A stretch of DNA of 64,000 bases from Hordeum vulgare subsp. vulgare (taxonomy: Eukaryota > Streptophyta > Magnoliopsida > Poales > Poaceae), in contig NC_058522.1 in the NCBI RefSeq assembly GCF_904849725.1, forward strand, positions 459,670,844 to 459,734,843, read 5' to 3'. Both the position numbers and the translations under genes were made by a program. A model generated the notes under the pieces. The model did no database searches. It was not told where the DNA came from and saw nothing but the letters and a program-made list of their open reading frames with translations. Of the stretch, positions 1 to 10,084 are shown piece after piece (positions within the stretch are counted from its first letter, which is position 1; each line of letters starts with the position of its first letter).

Positions 1-357
1 TCTAATTTGTTTATTGGTGAGACGACGACACTGCGAGATGGGGTGATCTTTGCTAAACTGCGTGGATTCTCACGTGTGACCATGGAAACCGATTGCTTGG
101 AGATTGTAAATCTCTGGAAAACTCGTCACTATATCTTATCTGTGGTGGTACCATTACTGTTAGAGATTGGAGAGCTAGTTTCATCTTTTTCTTCCTTTGA
201 CATTCAACATGTAAACCGGTCATCCAATGTACCGGCCCATCTTTGTGCTAAATTTGCTTCCACGCTAACGGTCACTGATAGTTGGACTAACTCAAAACCC
301 TGTTTCCTGCTCACCAGCTTATTGGTTGATGATGCCTGGAGCTCTTTTGTTGAATAA
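1..357 (+). CDS. RNase H-like C-terminal tail of a LINE (partial, 5' end outside window)
   Basis: The frame is open from base 1 to a TAA at 355-357, so only the C-terminal ~118 residues are present. The segment TLRDGVIFAKLRGFSRVTME followed by ETDCLEIVNLW and, near the end, HVNRSSNVPAHLCAKFA matches the plant RNase H-like (RVT_3) domain fused to the end of many plant LINE polyproteins. The expected acidic residue lies in ETDC, and the HxxRxxN.xAH region is the usual C-terminal signature. Downstream comes a short 3' UTR and an A-run, as expected for a LINE 3' end. It could also be a stand-alone RNase H-like gene of the same domain family; the A-rich end favours a LINE. Confidence 0.6.
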   Translation, partial: SNLFIGETTTLRDGVIFAKLRGFSRVTMETDCLEIVNLWKTRHYILSVVVPLLLEIGELVSSFSSFDIQHVNRSSNVPAHLCAKFASTLTVTDSWTNSKPCFLLTSLLVDDAWSSFVE

Positions 358-386
358 AGCTCTCTAATTCAAACGCAAAAAAAACT
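1..386 (+). mobile_element. 3' end of a non-LTR retrotransposon (LINE)
   Basis: The RNase H-like coding tail is followed by about 20 bases of 3' UTR and an oligo(A) run at about 379-386, where the element seems to end. The 5' part is beyond the window, so no target-site duplication can be checked. Confidence 0.5.
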
Positions 387-1884
387 ATTTATAAATAACA
401 AGAAAAAAAATAGCACAACCTTTGGGGCTAGTTATGTGAGACGGGCGTATGGGCGATCATGCACTATACCTTGCAGTAGGTGAGATAAGGACCGATGCAA
501 AAAAAAAAAAGAAGCAACCCATAAATGATCTTGATTGGATAAGCATCTTGACCTATTAGGCATACATTGTTTGTTTGAACTTCTTGTGGACCTATCTTGC
601 GCATAAACTGAGGCATGGTTATGCAACTTGTTGGGCTTTGTTTGACTTATGCCTAGAGTCACACAACCTAATTGTCAAATGGTATCTTGCTTATTGTGAG
701 ATGGACCGTCGTCTCGCCTCTCGCGTGTGGCTATGTGCTTGCCTTAGTAAGACGGCTCAATAGAGTGTATTTTAAAGGTTCTACAAAATTGTAGAGGATA
801 TATTTAACACCTTCACTTTTTTTTGCGCGTTTTCATAAAAAATATAGTTTTGGGGTTTCTTTTAATTTCTATGTTAGTTTTTGTTCTTTTTCTTATTCAT
901 TTTTTATTTCTTCATTACACAGCGAATATTTTTCCTATACAAAGTAGAACAACATTTTTTGAAGCATATGTTTGAAAATATTTTAAAAATGCCATGAACA
1001 GTTTAATGAAACATTTTTTAAGTGGCACAAGCAGATTTGATATGTTATTGTTACAAATATTTTTCAATCAGGATAACAACATTTTTTTAACATTTGATGA
1101 GCTATTTGTTCTTAAAACTACGTGATGTAACGTATTTTCATATATATGTTGACTCTTTCTGAATACACAATGTACATTTTTCCAATATGTGTTGAACATT
1201 TATGAAAATACACATTGAACATTTATAAAATGTACATTACATATTATTTAGATACATGTTAACCATTTTTAAGCACACATTAAACATTTTTGAAAGCTTT
1301 ATGAATATTATTTTAGTGTTGTGAACATATTTTAAATGTCTTGAATATATTTTCATACATCAAGATTTTTTTTAAACATTGTTTGATTTAAGACCCATGA
1401 ACATATTTTAGAATTTGTGCCCAATTTTTGAAATGTCACACACATTCTTTTGAAATGTACCAACATCTAAATCCGCAAGAACACAATTTAACACTCCTCG
1501 AACATTTTTATAATATGCGGTGAACCTTCTCCTAAAAGTTAAATAAACTAAAATTTCATGCATTTTAGGGATACAGCTAAAATTAAGGAGAAAAAAACCC
1601 GGAAAGCAAGCCTCATTAAATACACAGACACACTTAAATATGACATTGGACCGACCCACTCTAGGATGCCCTTGAGGCGAACAAACTTATAGTTCGCCTG
1701 CAGCAAGACATAGACGTGCCTAGTTAATTGAGCTAACTCCAAATCCTTTTCAGCACTTGTTGAACGGTTATTGTGGTGTTGAGCGTAGAAGACGCAACGG
1801 TTACCATGTATTTTTAAAATATTTACCATTTATGTGAGAAATGTTTCTAATGTATAATTTTGAAAAAAATACACATCAAAACAA
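387..1884. other. AT-rich intergenic DNA, no gene recognised
   Basis: From about 387 to 790 I see nothing recognisable beyond short A-runs. From about 790 a pyrimidine-rich stretch (to about 950) passes into AT-rich DNA. There, short phrases like ACATTTTT and TGAACATTTAT recur with changes every 20-60 bases. This looks like degenerate simple repeat within an old DNA transposon. The reading frames here are short and have no recognisable domains. Confidence 0.4.
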
Positions 1885-2064
1885 TCTATATCTATACCTA
1901 ATAATAAAGCGGCTATTGCTTCCGTCGGAAAAACCCACCAGGGCATTTTATAAAAAAGCCCATGTAGTTTTTGTTATTCAACCCGCGCTCCATCATTTAT
2001 CTGCAACGTAAAAGAAAAAAATAATTCGCTGCAAAAATTATACCCGTACGCATCGCCTCCTCCC

Positions 2065-2380
2065 GTCGACCCTGGGCCACCCTGGCATGTGCCCAGGCAG
2101 CCGCCACACCACTCGCCGCCGTGGCCGACCTCAACCGCCACCGCTGTCGATCTCAAGCCACCCGCCTCCGCGGCTGTACCTCTCCCCGCTCACTGCCCCC
2201 GTTGCGGCGCTCGAGCGCATCGCGTCGACCCTGGTCCACCCTGGCCTATGCCCAGGCCGCTGCCACACCACTCGCCGCCGCGGCTGACCTCAATCATCAC
2301 TGCTGTCGATCTCAACCCACCCGCCTCCGCGGTCGTACCTCAATCATCACTACCGTTTCGGCGCTCGAGCACAGCTTCTA
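2065..2380 (+). repeat. GC-rich tandem duplication (about 159-bp unit) inside the Helitron
   Basis: GTCGACCCTGG at 2065 starts a unit that recurs from 2224. Both units share CACACCACTCGCCGCCG, CTGTCGATCTCAA and CCACCCGCCTCCGCGG in the same order, and a GGCGCTCGAGC phrase near each end. Spacing is 154-159 bp. Several frames stay open through it only because it is GC-rich, and I recognise no protein in it. Confidence 0.7.
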
Positions 2381-3011
2381 GATCAAATCAATGCGACGGC
2401 TACAGCGACTTGGGATGATGCGTCCGCTCGATGCAGAATGGCGGCGGCGTGCGGATAAGGCGCGGCGGAGCGAAATACTTGCAGGTGGAGGCGGGCCTCC
2501 AAGGCTCACATGGGAAACTCCGAGGTTATGGCGCGGCAATGGCGACTCCTTATGGCCAGATAGAGGCGACTAACCCTTGCTCCCCTCATCGTATCCCCTC
2601 CTCCGGAGGAACTCATCATCTGGTGAGATCCCCTCCCCATGCCTCCAACCATGTGTCAAGCACCGACAAGAAATTTTGTTTTGTGTGAATTTTTTTGCTG
2701 ATGAATGAATGTATTGAATGTGAGATTGCATTGTTGTAGAGAGAGAATGAAACATCACCTTCAGTTTGTCATCTGATCCCACATTCTCTACCCCATAAGT
2801 GAAATAAGATAACAGTCCATTGATCAATTCACGTAGCCTCTTTGTTTTGCTTTGCTTGTCCCGCTCAATTTCTCATTATGGTGGAATTAACAATGAACGG
2901 GTTGATTTCTCAACAAAATAGGATAGGACTGACTACATTAGTTAGTTAGCTTATTATTTTAATAAATTAAAATGATTATAAAAAGATTAAAAGCATGTGG
3001 TATTTTTTTAT

Positions 3012-3029
3012 CCCGTTGCAACGCACGGG
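3012..3029 (+). other. Helitron 3' subterminal hairpin
   Basis: CCCGT and ACGGG pair across an eight-base loop, 12 bases upstream of the terminal CTAG. This is the usual place of the Helitron 3' end signal. Confidence 0.75.
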
Positions 3030-3041
3030 CCCTTTTGCTAG

Positions 3042-3726
3042 TATAATCTAAAAGAATGTTAATCATGTATTTCGAAAATGTCAACATGCATATAAAAATT
3101 ATTTTTATGTATAAGAAAATTATATAATTTGTATGAGAAAAGGTATACATCAAAACAAATTAAGTTTTAGAAATTTTTTTAATGATGTATATGAGAGATG
3201 TTAAACATGTATATACAAAATGTTCTTGACCCATACAAAACTTAGAAAGGGGATGAAGAAAACCGATAAAAACCCAAAAATAAAGCAAAGAAACAAATAA
3301 AAAATAAAAAGGAAATAGTTTAAAACGAGAAAGAAACAACGAAAAAAGAGAGGGAAAACCCATTAAAAATGATGATAGAAAAAAAAGGATGATGCACAAT
3401 GAAAATATAAAAAACCAATGAAAAAAAAGATGAAACAAAGAAACCCGAAAATAAATATATTGAATGAAAACCGACAGAGAAAACCAGAAATAAAGCAAAA
3501 AATTAGAATTTTTTAACAAAGGAAATACAAAAGTGAACCCATGAAAAAGAAAGAAAACTGAAGTATAAGGAAGGAAAAAAATGGAAAATAGAAGAATACC
3601 ATCGAAGAAGTGAAAATTCCAATAAAAAACAAAAATAAAACAATAAAGAACAGGAAAACCCGACCCAAAATAGTGAAACCAAATCATAGAAAATGCTACA
3701 TTGCTACACCGGCCTACTCGCGCCAC
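3042..3726. repeat. AT-rich then purine-rich low-complexity DNA
   Basis: From 3042 to about 3240 the sequence continues the ATGTAT/TGTTAA type of repeat seen left of the Helitron. From about 3240 to 3700 the plus strand is strongly purine-rich (AAAACCGA, AAAGAAAC, GAAAAAA phrases). The long minus-strand open frame over it is a low-complexity artefact, rich in F, L and S, with no domain. Confidence 0.5.
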
Positions 3727-5325
3727 GCTTTAGATGAGGGGATCGGATATCTTACATTAAGGGAGATATAGCTCTCATGATAATAGCGTAGATAAGGAGC
3801 CGACTTTGTAAACCAATAATAATAGACTGTATACGACTCATATAAAGCTGCCTATAATGAAAATATCATAGATAGTATTATACATGACAACTAGACAATT
3901 TTTTTGAAAAAAGGACACAACATAGTACGAGTTGGGCGATAGCTTAGTTTGACTTTAAATTAACAAAGACATCAACCGATCATGATACAACTGCAAAATA
4001 CAACAAAGATCAAGCACAACAGGCAGAAAGATACAGAGGCCCTGAAAGCCGCTTACAAAGCCTTGAACACTTCACACAAGAAGGATCTTACAAGGGAATG
4101 CAAAGCTAAAGAAGTCGAGGTCCTCCTATGTGGCTAAACACGGACATAAGCAAAGCCGACTCTATAGAAGGAGTGAAGATGCACCAACAGGACATGCAAT
4201 CACCAAACACTAAGGACCTCAACAAGGCACAATCATCGATCTCCGTCTCCAAAGGAGGCCACGACCTCCTTGGCTAGATCACAAGGCGCCGCAGCGCCGA
4301 AGAATGAAAAGTTCCCATGAACATGGATGGAGGCTGCCGAAACGTCCGAAGGTGTGGATCAGGACACAACAAATCTGCCTACGAGGTTCTAACACAGCAA
4401 AGCACGCTAAATGGCCCACGTCGAGAACACGCGGGAGGAAAAGCAAAGGCTTGGACGAGCAAGGGCATGCCACCAGCAGTTGTCAATGCACCCATATAGT
4501 GCCTGGCACCATTCAACCCTCAATACGACGCCTTCAGGAAGGTCGCGGCATCAAGGTCGCCGCCGCCGCCCACAGGAGTTAGGGTTTCCACCGAGGGCAA
4601 GGAGGATGGGAGTGGGGGAATAGATCTTGACCCACGTCTCCATGAAGAAAAGTGGCACCCTTGGGCGTCGTCGTTGGCATGCCCAGCCAGAGACGACGAA
4701 GGGGTTTCCCCCAATATGGATCTACACCACCATCTTCGCCCACAGCCAAGGACTCAACAAGCCACGCTGGTGCCGCCAGCAACGAGCGGGGGAAGAGCAC
4801 ACCGCAACAGGGTAGAAGAAAGAGGCCAGATCTGGCGCCACCAGTCCCCGGAGTAGCTACACCAGGACCTAGTACATCGAAGATCCGTCGGCCGCCCGAC
4901 GAGATCGCTGACACCACGCGAGCCTCACTTCTCACCGCAGAATAGAGGAGCCTATCCGGGGGCTGCCACCCCAGATCCTATGCTCTCCGACGCAAACCAG
5001 AGCAACAAAGGGCCCGCCATTATTGTCCCCGACTGCGTCATGGGCTTGCCCAATGCCAGCCTCGTGCGGCGGCGATAGATGGAGGGAGGATGAGAGTTTA
5101 GGTCGGCGGGAGGTTGGTCACCCCCGAGTCGCCCGAGTGGGGCAGCGCCGCAACTATGCAATTTTGATGAGCCGACATATAATTAAATAAAGAAAGAGAA
5201 GTTCGAGTATCATATCATGATACCATATCATAATAAATGATATGTTATTATATGTCATACATGACAATAATAATGTCTATGCATTATATAGGTAGTATCA
5301 TATACTAGTATTATATTAGGAACCG
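3727..5325. repeat. Old interspersed repeat split by an insertion at 3903-5158
   Basis: The left arm (3727-3902) and right arm (5159-5325) are both AT-rich and share phrases such as ATACATGACAA (at about 3880 and 5257) and TAGTAT(C/T)AT. I remember the arms as continuous in other Triticeae copies. The exact ends are not visible. Confidence 0.4.
3903..5158 (-). mobile_element. GC-rich retroposon-like insertion (LINE or SINE type, unclassified)
   Basis: Read on the minus strand, this stretch starts GC-rich at 5158 and ends in an A/T-rich tail (TTTTTTCAAAAAAA) at about 3903. A 7-base CAATTTT flanks it at 3896-3902 and 5159-5165 and may be the target duplication. No reverse transcriptase is seen. 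The short open frames on both strands are products of GC richness. It could be a LINE 5' region or a retroposed transcript. Confidence 0.35.
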
Positions 5326-8300
5326 CTAGGGATCAAGTAGTGATCCCTTACTTCCCATCAGACTAGTGCATGTTTGTTGGATGAAAAGTAGGATGACCAT
5401 CAGATTTGGTGTACAAACCCCACGATCCGGTGTGTGGATTGCTTAATTAAAAGTGCTTCCCATTGATTACAACATTTTTCACTAATTGCGTCTAATTATT
5501 TTCCTAATAACTACTGATTTGCTTCCAACAAATAAATATTTTTATTTTCATGGATGCATCTTTTCAAGGAAGCTCGTTCTTTTAGATTGTGATGTGTTTC
5601 CAATAAACAAATAAAAATAATTATTTTTTCGTAGATGCATTTTTTATGACAGGTTTGCATTACTTTTATAAACAGAAGGATCCCTTCACATCACGATGGA
5701 AACATATTATCCAATCATAGAAGCATTACTTTTTATCAACGGAAACACCCATTCACGTTGTGATGGGAAAATATTAGCCAATTATGTGACAGAAATCTTT
5801 TTATTTTGTATCCATGGACGTATTATTTATACAATATAGAAGCATTATTTTAGTTGCTTTGGAAACATTATTTGATGCACCAAAAAATAGTATTCACATT
5901 TCGTAGAAATGTGAGCTTTGCCAAATGAATTGTCTGGAAACACAAATTAAGAATATACACCACCTTGAAATTCATATGATAGAAATAATATACAATTATG
6001 TTTACGACAACAACACTAATTTCACTTATACATAATAGTCAGCTCCAATGTATGTTTCCAATTAACTAACCATAGGACAGCTTTGCACATTTCACAAGTT
6101 CTTCCTCGACGAGGTAGCGTCTCATAAGAAGTGATGCCTGGTCCAGCACACTCAACACTATTAGCATTGTGTTGGAAATTAAGACACACACCTGAATCGG
6201 CTGGGAAAAATATTTATACATGGAAACATAAGAAAGAAACAATGAAGCTAACTTCAGTAGTGGTTGAAACAAAAATATCGCCGCAAGAAGCAAAACACAT
6301 GTACAATAATACGAATGAAAGAAGACTCGTGGATATTGGTTAAAGCACACTTGGTCGAACCAATATGTTTAAACAACAATAGAAGCACACATTGACAATG
6401 CTTGAAGTCGGGATTCACTGACATGAAAAGACATGTATGGAAATTTTAGAAGCATCTTGTATGTTTTTCATTGAAACATCAGTGAGAAAAAATGATGCAT
6501 ACATTGGTAGTGGTACAAATAAAATAAATTGGTGCAAGAAGAAAATGAATGAACAATAATTTTATCAAAATAAGGAAAATTGACGTGGTTGTACCACAAA
6601 CTAATATTGGTTGAAGCACTTGAGGGGTGATTCAGAAGCACAATTTTGTAGGAACCATGAAAATAAGCCATATACATATGATTCATATTTAATGGAAGCA
6701 TAGGTCATTGAAAATGGAATAAGTTTTTCTAGCCCTGAAGCATGAAAAGAGTGGTATGAATAGGGAATTATTGAGTAGGATGCATTAGAGTGTGCTAGAA
6801 GCACATATATTTCAAATGAGAATAAAACAAGGTAGCCGCCGACCTGCATGTTTGTGCCAACTATAATAGAAATTCAATACACTTAAGCATTTGCAGGAAA
6901 TACTATCTATACATGTGTTATACTTTGTAAGCTCCATATATAGAAGCATGCAAACCTGTGTCTCAACAATGACGCATTTGTAGTATACTTTGAAGGCTTC
7001 ATATATTGTTTCATCGCAACTTTATCATGTGCAGAAAAATCTTGTACGATGGAAGCATAATTTATTTGCTTCCGAGGATATTTGTTTTCTAGCAGAATTA
7101 TTTACCATTGAAAAGCTGCATCGGTTTGAAACAAATCTGAACTATTACTTGCAAAGAAACTAGAATGTGCATCCAAACAATAAGAATTTGCTTCCAAAAA
7201 ATAAACGTAGCATCTTGGCAAGTTCAAAACACCACTAAGCTGATGGTTGGCATGCTCTGTTTTGAAGTTGGTCGTGCTTCGTTGCGACTATAATTGTGCT
7301 TCTATTTGGTGTCAGACATGCTTCCTTCAAATGTTGGACGTGCATGGCACGCGCGCTTCCTTCAAATGTTGGACACGCATGGCAGGCGCGCTTCCTTCTA
7401 TCACCATGGTTAGAGGCACAGGCACTGAGAAGCATTGGCATGGATAGAGCGACGATGCAACACCCATGAAATATTAGTCGTGACCTCTTTCACTATAAAG
7501 TAGGACAACTGAATATGAAATTAAAACCAGGTCAACCGAGGACGTGAGTCATCGTTACATGCAACTAGTCGGACATGCTCCCATCGCTGTCGAGAAGGGA
7601 TGGCACTCCAGGCGAAGGGAGCATTATCATGTTGCTTGGTGATTGTCCGATGTCTATCCATTTTCCCTGTTGGGATGGGCATCATGTCCACCTACTAACC
7701 AAGCACATACGAATCAAGCACAGGAGAATTAAATCATTGTGACGTGACCATCAAAATCAGTGAGATACACACATTGGAATCAACTCTTTGTGATGCTCAC
7801 CATGCCAAACAGATTTGCCATCAAACTTCTCGCTCACGGTCGTTGGTGCTTACTCTCGTTGGCCTGGGCGGATGATAGTCGTGGTGTCGTGGAGAATTAG
7901 CACATCGGCAGATCATGCCCATGATTGTCTTACAAAATTAACACCTCGCTAAATCGATGAACAGATGATGTGGTCGGGAGGACTATGGGAAGCAGACTGA
8001 CCGGTGAGGTGACTGCTGCACAACAACGACGGGCGATGGAGGCAGGTGCCCGCGAGGCGGGGGTGGAAGGGGATCTGGGCGAGGCGAGCTTGGGCCTGTC
8101 CGTGTTGTTGGCGACGAATGGATCGAAGGCATTTGGGGCGAGAAATCAGGGAGAGGTTAATTTGCAGGACATTAATTCCGGGATGACGGTTTTTTTTCTC
8201 TTACATACGAAAAGCACGTTGTGAGCGTCGGATTCAAATTGAAATAGATAGGAAGGTTTTTCATATATGTGATACTAACTTATGATACTATCCACTAGAG

Positions 8301-8479
8301 GTAGCCTAAGTACCTATCCGGTTTCGCCTATGAGCTATGTACAGTCTTCTTTTACCAACTTGAGCATATACATAGAGCTCGCCTGTAGTTAGCATCACTT
8401 TTTTCTAGGAGACTATGAATCACTTATTGGAAGATTAGTAGATGTGCACATGCAAACGCACGTATCGACAATGTTTGTA
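5326..8479. other. Non-coding DNA with scattered GAAGCA/TGCTTC motif; no gene recognised
   Basis: No open frame here has a recognisable domain. Between about 5450 and 7400 the hexamer GAAGCA or its complement TGCTTC appears about twenty times. From about 7550 to 8220 the sequence is more GC-rich, with one 84-codon frame (7970-8224) that I do not recognise. This may be a non-autonomous DNA transposon, but I could not find matching terminal repeats. Confidence 0.3.
7321..7398 (+). repeat. 35-bp tandem repeat, two copies plus a stub
   Basis: Units at 7321-7355 and 7356-7390 differ at three of 35 positions. Each starts CTTCCTTCAAATGTTGGAC. A third copy starts at 7391 and breaks down after eight bases. 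Confidence 0.85.
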
Positions 8480-8957
8480 ATCTTTGAAACTTTCCTAGAG
8501 TGATAAAACATTAGTTTAATTCTAGAGAAAGTTTTTCAATTTTTTCTGGACATCATCATCTTTTGGTCAAATATTACCAAAAAGAGGGCTGAAATGCACT
8601 TTAAAGTAATTTTTGTATCTACGAGGAAAAAATATGTGAAACTTTGAGAGTTGGTAAGTACATTAGTGTTGATCTTACAAACAAAAAATCAAGTATTTAT
8701 TGACACTTCATTTTTGTGGTCAAAATTTCACCAAAAATGGGGTGAAAATGAATATTGAAGGTATTTTAAATGCCTTTTCGCAAAAATGTACGAAACTTAC
8801 CTAGAATGATAATTATATTAGTTTTTGATTTTCAAAAATAAATATCAAATTGTTCTAAACATTTCAATTTAGCTCAAAATTTGACCAAAAATGGGTTGAA
8901 AAAAAATTTAATGGTATTTTCAAATTTGTCTAAAACTTATCGAGAACTATGAGTAGT
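8480..8957 (+). repeat. Degenerate tandem array, period about 154 bp
   Basis: ACCAAAAA anchors lie at 8576, 8730 and 8884, exactly 154 bases apart. The GAAACTT anchors lie at 8486, 8638, 8792 and 8932 (as AAAACTT). Between the anchors the order of phrases is conserved (for example CCTAGA.TGATAA and TTAGTTT). About three copies are present, well diverged. Arrays like this are known inside large CACTA-type elements of grasses, but no CACTA terminus is seen here. Confidence 0.65.
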
Positions 8958-10084
8958 ATGTTAGATAGAAAAATTGGCGGTGTTTTCACGCCATCATGGG
9001 TACGCCATATGTTTAAAAACCAAATAACCTCACATAACTTAATTTGATCTCACATTACAGAATTGTCACAAAAATTTGGTCTCCACAATTGAGAAGTTGA
9101 CACACTATTAGCATGCATTACAAAGAAAAAAAGCTCACAATACATAAGCCTCACACATGAGCTCAATCCAAGGCTCACAATACATTATACAACAATTGTT
9201 CCTTCTGCTTGTTATGGTATCCGTTCCCTAGATGTTGATTCCAACACCATTTTTCTTGAAACGGAACACAAGCGAGTATGCCTTATATAGTAACCTGAAA
9301 TTTCTATTAATGTTTCTACACTTCATTTTACTTCTTCGACTTATTATGTTTGGTATTCATGAAGGCATCAAGGACATCAGTACTCCATGCTTGAGGGGTG
9401 CAGATGAATTAGTTGTAGTAGAGTTGTGGGAGCACAATGAAGAATCGACCACCATGAGGAGTTCTAGTCCAATGAAATATTTGTTCACCAACTAATCTGT
9501 ACAACTGAGTTTTTTCACACTGCATTGAAATCAGTTCCAGTTTGGAGAAGATCCTCATATTTTCCAACTCGAGTGATATGACCATTATTGAGAACATGTC
9601 CCATGACAAAAAAAGCACAAATGCAAGATCAAGGGCCCATTATCCCATGAACAGTCTAATGATAAGTATTACAGAAGATAGCAAAATTTCCACGCAGAAT
9701 TTGTTGTATTATTCTCATCAGGAAACATGGATAAACAACAAGTCGAATTGAACAACTTAACAGGTTGATAAATTTGAAAAACATATCTATGAGAATTAGT
9801 CACTAAAATGCAGTGCTTCCATGGCAAGGAAATTTTTATTACCAATATCAAGTCAACTGGTATGAACCCAATGTCAACTCTTGGTTTTCTTCACTAGACT
9901 AGCTGTAATAGTTTCAGTCTGCAATGTTTCTAGCACAACAACTGGATTAGCTTTAGTTTGCAATGTTTCAACAACAAGGGGCTGGCCTACACGCTTCCTC
10001 GTGACATACAAAGTATGTCATTTGGTTAGTAATTGAAATAACAACCAAATGAAAACCATCACAAACAAGATCATACTTCCGCCT
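8958..10084. other. Unassigned AT-rich DNA downstream of the MULE transposase
   Basis: Phrases such as GGCTCACAATACAT recur between 9100 and 9200. No coding domain or clear terminal inverted repeat is seen. It probably belongs to the MULE, since it lies on its 3' side, but the MULE end was not found. Confidence 0.3.

Larger units (their letters stand above)
1885..3041 (+). mobile_element. Non-autonomous Helitron
   Basis: The 5' end begins TCTATATCTATACC right after an A at 1884. The 3' end is CTAG at 3038-3041, followed by a T at 3042. Just inside the 3' end, 3012-3029 forms a short hairpin (CCCGT...ACGGG), placed about 12 bases from the CTAG terminus. A TC start, a CTRR end, a subterminal 3' hairpin and insertion between A and T with no target duplication are the Helitron hallmarks. 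At 1157 bp it has no Rep/helicase gene, so it is non-autonomous. The interior from about 2040 to 2640 is much more GC-rich than the ends and may be captured sequence. Confidence 0.85.

Noticed and set aside
2087..2418. Overlapping Pro/Arg/Ser-rich frames in three phases
   Set aside because: All phases are open because the DNA is GC-rich and duplicated. No start context, domain or codon preference singles one out.
3160..3726. 188-codon minus-strand frame looking like a membrane protein
   Set aside because: Its hydrophobic F/L/S composition results from a purine-rich low-complexity plus strand, not from selected transmembrane segments.
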